From NCBI GenBank assembly GCA_030770545.1, contig CM061090.1:18386501-18450500 (forward strand): 64,000 nt of DNA, given 5' to 3'. Positions 33,834-44,265 of the stretch are shown piece after piece. The notes below the pieces were generated by a model. The model was not told where the DNA came from. It saw nothing but the letters and a program-made list of their open reading frames with translations, and searched no databases. The DNA comes from Macropodus opercularis (Eukaryota; Chordata; Actinopteri; Anabantiformes; Osphronemidae). Numbering within the stretch: the first letter of the stretch is position 1; every line of letters begins with the position of its first letter. The position numbers and the translations under genes were made by a program.

Positions 33834-36800
33834 ACTCTGTTACGGTGTTAAGGCGATGCATCATTTTCTGCCTTTTGTTTGTTTTGCTTTTTATTGATAG
33901 ATTGATTGTTACCTTGGACATGAGCATTGTGATGGAGGATCTCGGGACAAAAACACAAGTGGCAGCTTCTCGCCGTCGCCTCACTAGTCAGATTGGTGAG
34001 CTCGTAAAACATGATCAATATTGCTCCCTCCCCCTATATCCATTAGTGTATTCATTTCTTTCTTTCACTTTCTACAGATGCAGTCTGAAAAAAAAAGGAT
34101 GCTGTCAAAACCATGACAACCCGCCTGCCTTGAACAATACTACAATAACTGGAAGTCATTTTTTATTCTTTCTCCTTTGTATAGACAGTCCTAGGCACAG
34201 TTACAGGCGGTTACTGTGCTCAAAGAGTGAATGTGTGATATGATACAGAACAAACACTGGGGGAAGCACCGGTGTGTTTGGTGGTCCTGACGTTGGATGT
34301 CACAGGAAAGAAAAGGTCAAGGTTTGATTAAGTAGCCAGCTGCTGCTCAAACAAAGCCCAGTCGCCCAGGGTGCAGAAGACAGGCAGGAAGTTAGCATCG
34401 GAGAGAAAGGAATGGACAGCAGACAAGGGAGTGAAGCACATCAGAGCGTTCTGCCAGAGAAAGGTAGCGAAAGGATAATACGGTACTTTGCTATATTCCA
34501 ATGTAAGCAGAAAGCATCACTGTAACATACTGGTACATCGAGACCGTTACTATTCCAACGTAAAAGTTGCGGCAGTTGTGAATAGTATATACTATTTCTA
34601 CCCCTTGCCTGCAGGAGGGCACCTGTCAAAATGAATTTCCCAGAAAGACCCAGCGTAAGACTGTTTGTTGATGTTTTGGGTTACCAGTAGTAACGTCAAA
34701 ACCAATGTACCAGTGAGCAACAGCAGCAATAACCTATAAGAGGTAAAGGAGTCTAAAATAAGTGACGGATTAATTATAATTCTTTAGATTTCTCCGACTA
34801 AATATATGAATGAATGAAATTAATGTTATTAATGTCTGCATCTAACAGCCTTCAGTGATGAATATTTTATGATGAGTGCCATTTAGCACCGACTTCGTAA
34901 GGCAGATGTGGGCTTCAGGTCTGACGTGAGAACTGCACAAAGCTTTTAATACAAATGGGATTATTCCACGGCGCGACCTTTGTCAATCTGGGGGTGAGAA
35001 GGTCAGGAGCAGCAGCTCATGATATATAATGGTATTGCGTCCATGACCCTAACCCTTGTGCGCGCATGAGACGCTTCTGGTGTCAGGCGCTCATCAAGGG
35101 TACTGAGGGCTGTGTCACAGTGCGATGGAATACCGGTGAAGTGCTCTCCCCAGTGGTGGTCAACAGGCACATAGGTGACCAAACCTAAAGCTATGCACTA
35201 TGCTTTACAGTATATGCCATAGCCAGTTAAAATGTCTCCACCTAGAGCGAAATTATAGCCCATTTAACCGCAAAGAGTTATGAGGTTTAAGATCATTGCC
35301 TACCAGGCTTGCAGGGATAAAAAGTCTAAGTTCAATGAGTGAATATTTGGAGTTAGATCATTAAATTCGCTGTATAGGATGCGCAGTTGAGAATGTCTAC
35401 GGGTACTAGTTGTCACCTCAGTCACATATAGCGGGAATAAAAGACGGCATGTTTTATATGTTATGTTTTAATGTCTTCTATTGATTTAGTATCCTGGCGT
35501 CAAAATTCAAGTTTTGCATCTTGTTCGCAGACTATAAAATCTCAAAGCTTTGATTAGTTATTTATGATCTCATGCTGCGTTTCATTTATGGCAGCAGATA
35601 ACTGTTCAACGTACGTAAATCACAGGCCAGGTACGTCTTCGTTTCCACATTTTTGATTTATTTATTTTTTTTACATTTTGTCATCTTGAGCTGAGAGACA
35701 CACGAGGCATGTTTCAGAGCAAGACTCCCACCCGCCCCCCAAGCTGCGGATTTCAGCTGGCTGGGGTTAGAAATGTGAAATCTGACTCTGGCAGTATTCC
35801 CTTCCTGTCTCATGTTCCCCGCGTTAATCTCCTGGTCGGGCCAGTGGAGGAACAATTAAATGAGGCGAGCCAGGCGGTTTCCTCCAGGACCCTAAGGCCT
35901 TGTCACATGGACGACAGGTGAGCTCGACACCACTGGTGGGAGAAGACGCATCATTAATGAATCAGGAAGTGGAGGCCGAGGTTGTCGGCACACCAGTAAA
36001 CTCTGTTAGGCCACACCCCCGTTGCTTTTCAGTAATGAATAATGTATGATGCCCTGCTGGTTCCAGGTGTGACTTGACACAGCAGTTAAAAGAAGAAAAA
36101 AAAAAGTATATGAATATTCAGTGGTGGGTGGTAATGAAATCAAAATGTTCAGTATGGGAGTCCGTTTTTAGTCTATCTCTGCTGAGCACAACTGGTAGAC
36201 GGTGCTGATGTAGAGAAATGGGAGACTTTATGTGCACTGACAGGACTGAAATTTTGCCCTGCACTTTTAATGGTTTGTCTGACAGCAGATGGAGATGTCA
36301 CTGTGCGTGCGCTGATGGAGGCCATTTTGTTTTGGCAAAAGCAGCAGTGATTTGTTTGTCTGGGAGGACACTGATGAGCAGGAGGACAGAGAAACGACCC
36401 ATCGGTCAACACTAAACAGACTTCATTTCGCTGCTCTAACAGAGGGCTTCAAAATTGCACTGTCAAGAGAGGCATTAGTTTGAGCCGTACATGAGCCACT
36501 CCGTCTGTACAAGGTTTCATATAATCTACTTAAGGTGGCAACAGGTGAGAGATGCAAGACTCAAAACGGGACATGTCTCAAAACTGATGAAGATTTTTGG
36601 CAGTTTCTCTACAGCTGCAGAAAAAAATAAAATAAATATACTGTAAGCATGCTTTGTCCTTTTTCCATGCTCCACCACTCCCACTGTAGATGACCAAGGC
36701 TCTCTGGCATTTACAGGGTGTATCACTGGAAGAAATAGAGAAAGCCGCTTGTGAACAGGAAAGCACCAGCCCGTCATAGACAAATGACCAAGCCTCTGAA

Positions 36801-36889
36801 GGTTAATGCCCACCATGTGTGGAACAGGGGGCCGCGGGAGGCCAACATGGCTACAAAAAGCATGTCTCAGACACCTTGCCAGACGCGAG
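33834..36889. other. Non-genic stretch
   Basis: No supportable gene. Near the left end a pyrimidine-rich run and AG at 33899-33900, then GTGAGC from 33996, outline a possible 95-nt exon, treated as a finding. The segment 34600-35700 is AT-rich with no recognised element. The segment 34990-35170 is more GC-rich and may be an old repeat that I cannot identify. Confidence 0.55.
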
Positions 36890-39800
36890 GGGCTCTAGCC
36901 ACTGATTAATGCCATACTTTGGCTAATTACCTCCTCAGCGGACGTTAGCTTTAATGACACGAGTCGTCAGAACGCGTCAGGGCGGATGGATAGTCGGTTG
37001 GAGCGGGCTTGAGGGAAGAGAAAGGCAGGAGATGTCAGCGCAGCCGACCGTCAAGAGAGAGCCATCGACTGCGCCTTCCCACCCCATTAGGTCGATTCCA
37101 CATCTGAATAATAACTGTCGCTTAGTCGCAAACCTAACACCCCGCTGCCCTTCCTTCAGTCCACCAGACCAGCATCGATTGGCTCCATTTGGTACCCTGT
37201 GACGCTTTGAGCCAAACTCTAATTTACAAAGAAATAAATGGCTCCATAATAACGAGGGCCTGAATTTCCCCAATCTCGATGGGTCTGCCTCATCTTCCCA
37301 CAACAATTCATTCCAAAACATTCCAGTGCAGCTCTAACAGAAGGGAAGTGGATGTCTACAGCTGTGGGCCCGCCCACTTCAGGAGGCACACGCATCTGAT
37401 TGGCTCAGCGCGCCGTCCTGCAGTGTGGTCACTCGAGCCCCAGTGGAAGTTGAGAACCTTGATGGCAGAGCTAATTTGGATATCCTCTCAAGCGTGAAAT
37501 ATGGCAAAGCGTTGCTAAATGAGCAATTAATCCCACAGAGATACCATATACCTGCAAAAAAAACTGGAGGGGGACGCAAGAAAAACAGAGCAGAGCGAGA
37601 AAGAGAGCAAATTACCATTTTAACTTTCCTAAAGTTAGAAATCGTTGTGAAAGATGCATCTTCAATCAATATGATGAACATTAACATTTGTAAACTGAGA
37701 ATAGGGCCAGCACGCTGCACAAATGTTTGCACGTGGGCAACACATTTTGTCACATTTTTGAGCTATGTTTTGCCATTTTCCCTTTGAAGGTTCCGGCTAA
37801 TTGCCTGTGGATGACTTTAGCCTTTTCATTCTCTGAAGGCCTAATTGTAATGTATTGTTGTGGAGGACCGCAGGGCCCTGCTGGAAGTCTTATTTATTTT
37901 TGCTATTCATCAGTCTGTTAAATATAGTCAATACCACTGTCAACGTAAATTACATGGCCCACTGTCGAGGCGACTGTCCACGGACAAGAGAGGAAAAAAG
38001 GGACCGTGAGTCGGTGCCAAGCAGTGTTCTTAAGTGCGACACTGATGCTGATTCAGAGTTGAAAGAAGGCGATGAAAAAGGGATGAGATGGAAAAGGGTG
38101 GCGCTTGTCTGTTTAGTCTTTGTGACGAGAGAGGAAAAGGGTTCATCCCAGTGCCACAGACAACAAGCACATGGCTTAAGTGTCTGGCACAGTGACATGT
38201 AGCTGAAGAAATTGTCCTCATCCCTCTTCTCATGTTTCTCGCAGGAGGAAAAAAAAAAAAAGCCACGTGTGACCAGATTTCAGTTTTATCCACATCTTCT
38301 GGCAAAATATTGATCCACACTCACAGCTGAATGTCAAGGTAAATGTTTGCCACTTTTCACTATGTAAGTACGGCTTCGTACATACACGTACTGCAACATT
38401 TACATATTGGCCGTCAAATACAACGGCGCCAGTTTTGTCCTTGAAGTTAAGTTGAGCAAGCATTATACTATTTCAGTAACAATTTGCACAAGACTGCCTC
38501 CGTCTTCTTTATTCAAACAGAAGGGCTTTGAATAATCTCTCTCATCCCCAAGTGTGTGTGTATGTATGCGTGTGTGCTTCCGACACACACACACAAACAC
38601 TCACAAATGCACTCATACACACTAATAACTAGCAATCATGATAATCTATAACTGCACTTCAGCCGAGTCCCTGGACAGGCATTACAGTCATGTTGCGGGC
38701 CAATAAATAACGGCACAAATAAAGCGCCTGTCCGTTCTCGCACCCAGTGTGTATGCAAAATAGGTCAATAACACTATCCTGGAGGTCACTGCCAGACCGC
38801 TTGCTCCTTTATCGACTGTACTGCAATTTCAAAGGAATTAGGCTATGTCACAATTCATCGTAGCCGCAGCCTCTGGGTGACAAAAAGGGAGCCTTCTGTG
38901 GGGATGACAAAGCCTATTTGTCTTACAAGGTTGTGTGTGTCTGTTTTGTTTCTGCTTCTCCTCCCTGCATGAAAAGAGGCTTTTCATGGTGTGTCTTTTA
39001 TTTGAAGGTGCTGTAGGTAATGGTGTTTCTCTACTTTATTGGTGCGCTGTTTTGTGATTAAAAACTTTGCATTAGTTGGAATTAAAATGCGAGACTGCTA
39101 TTTAAAACCTGTTATCAGTCAATTCCTTTAAATGAGTCAGTTACTTTCAGTTCTTTGTGTTATTTTGTTATTTATCGTAATGGGTCAAAAAGAGACTTCT
39201 TCCTGCACATACTGGGGTGAAACATACTCATGGGAGCGAGGCACGAGTACAGGATCCAGTTTGCAATGTCACCAACAGCTCTCCGCTGGCAACGGCTCAA
39301 ACATGTGGCTTTGTGCCCAGTTTAAGAACATGTCCTTCCTCTTCGTCCTCGGCTACTCTTAATTGAAAGTGATAGGAGGGGGTGAGTGATCTTCAAAGGC
39401 AACTGTCAATGTCCATTTTGTCTCAAGTACTTTTAATCTCTCAATCAGGTCCATCCCAACGTGTGGTGCCACCTCGGAATCCATGCAGACACAGTAAATC
39501 ATAGAGGAATTGTAAAATCTCAGACCACTGAGATCTGCATCATAAACATACGCGCAGCATAACTTCTGTTTCTGTGGGTGTTCCATGATTCCATGCAGCC
39601 ATGGTCATTCATCCGAACGCTTAAAATAACTCGAGCAAATAATGTGTGTCCACCCTCAGCAACGAAGCGTCACCGCAGCGTGACACTCTTCTAATGAAAG
39701 GTTTCACATTCAACTGTAGCAATTGATTAGAAACATTCAATTTTTCAGTTTTCCTAATTAACCTTCGATTGAAAACTAGCGCTTTCGTTATGTTTTCACT

Positions 39801-40039
39801 AACGTCCATCAGATCCCTTTTACTGGTTCTAAGTGTCAGCTGGTGCTGCCCCCACTAAGCCCTGTTAAGAAAAGCTGACAGACAGACTGGGGAAGAGTGT
39901 CTACAATGTCTGGTGGGTTTTGATTCTGTCACAAGGCATCTCTTCGTTCCCTTTTCTAGAATTCTTCTTTGTCCATTGCTCCACTCACTCCTCTCCCAGT
40001 CCCATCATGATGGCCCGAGCATGAAGGAGCCATCTGTCA
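36890..40039. other. Non-genic stretch with homeodomain-motif-rich patches
   Basis: No supportable gene. Patches at about 36895-36965 and 37790-37970 contain GATTAATGCC, GGCTAATTACC, GGCTAATTGCC and CCTAATTGTAATG, which resemble homeodomain-rich enhancers. A TG-rich and CA repeat pair lies at 38550-38595. A 76-codon open frame at 39132-39362 begins with a hydrophobic, signal-peptide-like stretch and is treated as a finding. Confidence 0.55.
38583..38595. repeat. Short (CA)n near a TG-rich block
   Basis: Thirteen bases of AC repeat about 20 bases after a TG-rich block, so the two could pair as a foldback. Confidence 0.8.
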
Positions 40040-40790
40040 CTCCGTGCTCATTCCGACTCGGGTCCTGAGAGCCCGCCACTCGCCGCCTTCGCTGTCATGT
40101 CCGCTGGCTGACGGGAAAAGTGACGAGCAGCGACAAACGTCCCCAGCTTGAATCTGTCACTAAGCCCACCCCCTCCACCCCCTTCTTCCTTTTTCCCACC
40201 CTCTCTCCTCGAGCTCTCAACAAGCCTACACGCACACGCACACACGTCCAAATGTATGGAACCATCTATGGTTGAAAAATCTGCTCGCCGTATCTATACA
40301 GACAGCCTTCAGAGAGCTCACGTTCAATTGATTTTCTCCATTTTGCAGCAGCATGACATCTTGACAGGGGGAGAGGGTGAGCGAGAGAACAGAGGATGGA
40401 GAAGATGGAGAGAGACAGGCGGAGAGTGGTATTCCCCCATCTCACCATTATGAGAGGCATGTCAAACGAGGGCGAGAGACACAGGCCTTGACATGGGCCA
40501 GGCCACACAGGGAGAGGCAGTCAAAGGGGAAGGATGAGAGGCAGGGGAATTGACTGAAAAAAATGGCAAAGCACTTCCAGAGGAGGACAGAGGAGAAACG
40601 AGGATGAGGTAAAACATGAAGGAAGAACGCATGGAAGTCTGAATGAAGCGAGAGCCTTGCGACCTCCCATCGACTGGCAGCGTCGGCCTCGCCTCCTACC
40701 AGCCCTACTTTGCTCCCGCTCCCGATCCCGCCCCTTCATCCCCTCCCAGCCTTCCTCCCTCCCTCCACAGCACTCGCCGGGGCCAAAGAG
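40040..40790. promoter_or_regulatory. Two CpG-dense patches flanking a purine-rich segment
   Basis: About 14 CpG occur in roughly 110 bases from 40040. A second patch at 40655-40740 has CCCGCTCCCGATCCCGCCCC, with a GC-box-like CCCGCCCC (SP-family type) at its end. Between them, 40370-40640 is purine-rich and low in CpG. The arrangement could reflect promoter or enhancer DNA. No first exon is convincing. Confidence 0.3.
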
Positions 40791-42524
40791 ATAGACAGTG
40801 AGAATCTAGTGATAGCGTTTGATTGTCAGCTGAAGTGGCAGTTATAAATTTACTCCAGGATGGCCATTTACTGTGACGTTTCGCGGGATTGAGTGAGTGT
40901 GGAGTCGAGGCAGCGCGACACAGAGGAAGATGAAGGTACGGGGGGGAGGGACCACCTCTCTGATCTTTGTCTCCCATCATCCTTTGTGATAAAGGCACTT
41001 TAATGGGTGCCACCACTAGACAGAAATCCATCCACACATACACACACATATACCTTTAAAACGCACAAATAGCTGCCATCTCTGTTTGGGCAATTCAGGG
41101 TTTCTAGCTAGCAAAAAAAAAAAGACCTCTGCTTCATGTAGTTTACTAGAGCATCTGTCTTTGTTTATAATGCCAAGCTGATATTTGGAGCCGGGAGACG
41201 TTTTTAGTTTTTTTGTTTTTTCTGTGGTGAAGGGATTTCACAGCACCCATTCTTACGAGCTCAAGCCCCTCGTTGGGACGGTCCGGTTGCAGGGGGGAGA
41301 TGCAGGAAATCAGTTGGCATTTACAAATGCTGCGAGTGCAGTGAAAAATGGGAGCCGTATTTCAACATGCGTGAGGCTGTACAGTACGTGCACACGTACG
41401 GGACACACACGCATCCAGGCGTGCTGACACCTACCCACAAACACGGAGCTGGTGGTTAAGAAGGAGCACACTGTCATCCGACTGCGGGAGTCAGGTGTGT
41501 GTTTGTGCTTGCATGGGCGGGCTTCTGTGCACCTTTGACACCAGCTTGACAGGCTCTTAATTGCATCCGGGGTCCATGATGCCTTTTTCTTTTGCAGATG
41601 CTTTCACATACACACACACACACACAATTTGTGATCCTAATGTTGTCGAGGACACGCAGACATTGACTTTTATTTCTTTGTACTTCAGACCTGTTAATGA
41701 ATCCAAGCCCTAACAATAAAACTAATTGGCCCCAAATCTAAAAATAACATTTCCTACCGGGACAGAGTGTTTGTGTTGCAGTGATATGCAGACCTCAGAA
41801 AGCAATCAGCATTTTATCTTGCACACTAACGTGCCCACATTTACAGACACTCCACATCCAAACACAAGCAGAAACAGGCCGAATCACAGGTAAGTCTACA
41901 CGTCGGCTTGTAATTGTCCATGTCTTATTAAATCGGTTTTGTGTCTGATTGCTGAGTCAGCACTCGTGTGTAAAAATAAATATATTAAAACGTTAAGCTT
42001 AAAAAAAACCCCACCAGATTCTCGTTAGTACTTTGTTGGAAAACAACTCTTTTGAAGACCTAGATACAGGAAAACCAGTTGTAGCATTCCTGGCATGCTT
42101 GAGAAGCCGGAGTACAACAAAGACGGCTCCTGGTGATACGCAGAACACGTAATTAGTGAAGGATCCACATACACTACGTGTGCATGACACAAAACCAACA
42201 ATAGACATCTATCTATCAGCACAGAAAAAAAGGATATGAATCTAATGCTATAGTGACCCGTACAGCTGTCACCTCTGCTCCTCCACAGTTATCGGTTAAT
42301 AACTTATGAAGAATGATAATGAGAGTGTGATAATGTTCTGTAGGTCATTTAACACAAATCAGAACTAAAGTCTTTATTGTCTCCATATGCTTGCATGCAC
42401 AGGTGATGCAAATCAATACTCTTTCATTTCACACAGTTTAGGCTTCTTCAAGGATAAAGCCTGTGGTTTTCTATATATTTTTCCTCTGCAGATTGTACAC
42501 TCCTGTGTTTTTAATCGTTCTCGA
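40791..42524. other. Non-genic stretch
   Basis: No supportable gene. It holds a seven-G run followed by AGGG at about 40938-40950 and a CA repeat at 41610-41626. From 41700 to 42520 the sequence is AT-rich and leads into the L2 element with no clear left junction. Confidence 0.6.
41610..41626. repeat. Short (CA)n
   Basis: Seventeen bases of AC repeat; no other feature. Confidence 0.85.
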
Positions 42525-43392
42525 ACAGTGGAATTCAAAATGCTGCGGCCAGAGTTCTGACTGGACTTAGAAAGAGAGATCACATTTCTCTTACATTAGC
42601 TTCTCTGCATTGGTTTCCTGTAAAATCTAGGATAAAAGTTAAAATGCTTCTCCTCACTTACAAAGCTCTTCATAATAAAGCTCCATCTTAGCTTAAAGAC
42701 CTCATGGCTCCTTATGCTCCCAACAGAACGCTTTGTTCTCAGAGCTACCCAGCTCCTCTCCTGTGGAACCATCTTCCAGTTGTTCCAGGTTTGAGAAGCA
42801 GACACCCTCTCTACTTTTAAAACTAGACTTAAAATCGTCCCTTTTTAACAAAGCTTATAGTTAGAGATGATTCTGGTCACTCAGAACCATTATAGGTTTA
42901 GAGTGCTGGCGGACCTCCTTCATTCACTGAGCTCCTCTGTTTTTTTATTTATTCTATCCACTAACATGCCACCATGTCCACATGTGACTAACTTTGTCTC
43001 TTTTTCTCTCCTAGTTCTCTCTTTCTATCTCTCTCTCTGTCCTCATCTACAGGTATCGTCAGACTCTCGACAGCCATGTGTCTCCAGTGTTCAGCTGCTG
43101 GTCCAACCATCCTGCCTGTGTCTGTTGCTGCTTCTTGTTGTTGTTGTTTTCTCTCTTCTCTAGCCCTTCACCCCAACCGGTCAAGGCAGATGGCCGCCCA
43201 CATTGAGCCTGGGTCTGCTGGAGGTTTCTTCATCTATAGAGAGGGAGTTTTTCCTTTCCACTGTTATTAAAATGTACAATTTATTGATTGGCTTCAATTA
43301 TCTATGTGGGATTTGTTGGGTTTAGATGTGTAAGGTTTTAAACCCGTATAAACAAGGGTGTATATATAAATAAAATTGAATTTAATTGATTT
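42525..43392 (+). mobile_element. L2-clade LINE, 5'-truncated 3' end (Maui-like)
   Basis: This is the C-terminal end of an L2 reverse transcriptase followed by its 3' untranslated region. In the frame starting at 42533 the peptide shows NAAARVLTG, then LRKRDHI, LHWFPVKSRI, LLLTYKALHNKAPS and APYAPNRTL, a block typical of fish L2 elements. The copy is dead: TAG at 42689-42691 interrupts the frame, and an apparent two-base loss near 42794 shifts the reading so that the usual TFKTRLK ending falls in the next frame. The 3' region carries CCCAACCGGTCAAGGCAGATGG, GAGCCTGGGTCTGCTGGAGG and GGGAGTTTTTCCTTTCCACTG blocks, and the element ends in an AATAAAATTGAATT-type tail. The left boundary is approximate. 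Confidence 0.85.
42533..42853 (+). pseudogene. Degenerate L2 reverse transcriptase C-terminus
   Basis: About 105 codons of the polymerase C-terminus survive, without the catalytic palm motifs, which lie further upstream in an intact element. One in-frame stop at 42689 and a frameshift near 42794 make it non-coding. After the shift the frame reads STFKTRL and stops at about 42846. It cannot support its own mobilisation. Confidence 0.8.
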
Positions 43393-43651
43393 GGAGGTTT
43401 CATGACAGATGCACCGACATTACGGTAAATAGATGTATTCTTGAAATCTTTTTATACAACTTGGTGACCGTAACAAAAAAAAAAAACTATAGTGAAAGCT
43501 TCTGCAAATGTTTAGAATTTTACAATTGGGCTTAAATGAATAAATGAGGCTGAGTGTCTCAGTGGACATCATAAAGTTTTTAAATGATTGGTCTAGACAG
43601 TGGCTGGATGCACAGGAACCTCAGTTTTAGTCCTTTTATTTTTTTTGCATT
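43393..43651 (+). other. Spacer and probable older repeat, left part
   Basis: AT-rich sequence between the L2 tail and the RTE insertion, with a 13-A run near 43473. The string GGCTGAGTGTCTCAGTGG at about 43549-43566 loosely resembles the start of a widespread fish repeat whose right part continues after the RTE element, so this may be its left half. The match is weak. Confidence 0.35.
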
Positions 43652-43666
43652 AATCTTGATTTCAGA
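43652..43666. repeat. Target-site duplication, left copy
   Basis: AATCTTGATTTCAGA occurs here and, identically, at 44137-44151. The two copies bracket the RTE fragment exactly, as expected for duplication of the target during LINE integration. Confidence 0.9.
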
Positions 43667-44136
43667 TCATTCTGCGAGGTTCAAAGGGAAGGTTTTCAAG
43701 ACTGTGGTGAGACCAGTGATGCTGTAAAGCTTAGAGACAGTGACGCTGATGAAAAGACAGGAGGCAGGGCTGGAGGTAGCAGAGCTCAAGATGTTGAGGT
43801 TCTCTTTGGGAGTGACGAGGATGGATAGGATCAGGAATGAGTACATCATAGGCACAGCTCATGTTGGATGTTTTAAAGACAAAGTCAAAAGGGCGAGATT
43901 GAGGTGGTTTGGACATATTCAGAGGAGAGATTGTGAATATATTGGTAAACGGATGCTGAGGTTAGATCTGCCAGCCAGGAGGTCTAGGGGAAAACCAAAG
44001 AGGAGATATATGGATGTAGTGAAAGAGGACATGATGTTAGTTGGTGTGAGAGAAGAGAAGTCAGAGGACAGGGTTAAATGGAGGAAGACGACTCGCTGTG
44101 GCGACCCATAAAAGGGAAAAGCCGAAAGGAAGAGAC
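43667..44136 (+). mobile_element. RTE-clade LINE, 5'-truncated insertion
   Basis: A 470-bp insertion carrying the last part of an RTE-type reverse transcriptase and a short 3' end. The peptide runs from FKTVVRPVM through LKMLRFSLGVTRMDRIRNE, RLRWFGHIQRR, RRSRGKPKRRYMDVVKEDM and EDRVKWRKTTRCGDP, the characteristic C-terminus of fish RTE elements (Expander or Rex3-like; the exact family is not settled). A GGGAAAAGCCGAAAGGAAGAGA tail follows at once, as RTE elements have very short 3' ends. Exact 15-bp duplications flank it. TAA at 43724-43726 falls where a tyrosine is usual, so even this remnant is interrupted; it lacks the endonuclease and the catalytic core. Confidence 0.9.
43682..44111 (+). 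pseudogene. RTE reverse transcriptase C-terminal remnant
   Basis: One frame reads from 43682 to the stop at 44109-44111, interrupted only by TAA at 43724. From 43727 to the end it is open for about 127 codons, including an ATG at 43740 that is unlikely to be used. The preserved part is the thumb-side, basic C-terminal region (LRWFGHI, RRSRGKPKRR). The good preservation and intact target duplications suggest a fairly recent insertion compared with the L2 copy next to it. Confidence 0.8.
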
Positions 44137-44151
44137 AATCTTGATTTCAGA
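44137..44151. repeat. Target-site duplication, right copy
   Basis: Identical to 43652-43666. It fixes the right edge of the RTE insertion at 44136. The preceding base differs between copies (T on the left, C on the right), as does the following one (T and G), so the duplication is 15 bases. Confidence 0.9.
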
Positions 44152-44265
44152 GAACGGGTCGCCCAGGTGTTTTGTGTGCAGTTTGTTCTCTCCAGGTTTT
44201 CCAGCTTCCTCGCACCCTCCCCGAAGACATGCAGTTAGGTTAATTGAAGTGAGGAAATTACAAGT
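44152..44265 (+). mobile_element. Older dispersed repeat, right part, interrupted by RTE
   Basis: Blocks CAGGTGTTTTGTGTG.AGTTTG, TTCTCTCCAGGTTTTCC.GCTTCCTCGCACC and GAAGACATGCAGTTAGGTTAATTGA follow in the order seen in a very common teleost repeat. It is degenerate and loses similarity after about 44265. The RTE element inserted into it or just beside it, so this repeat is older. I do not name the family. Confidence 0.55.

Noticed and set aside
33698..34243. 181-codon open frame as a real gene
   Set aside because: It runs through G-rich and T-rich low-complexity sequence, has no recognisable domain, and its length is near the chance maximum for the window.
34605..34622. CTCF site at CCTGCAGGAGGGCACC
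   Set aside because: The left half does not fit the CTCF core and the right half needs a mismatch; too weak to call.
42867..43270. Leucine-rich small proteins in the L2 region
   Set aside because: They are translations of the L2 3' untranslated region in arbitrary frames.
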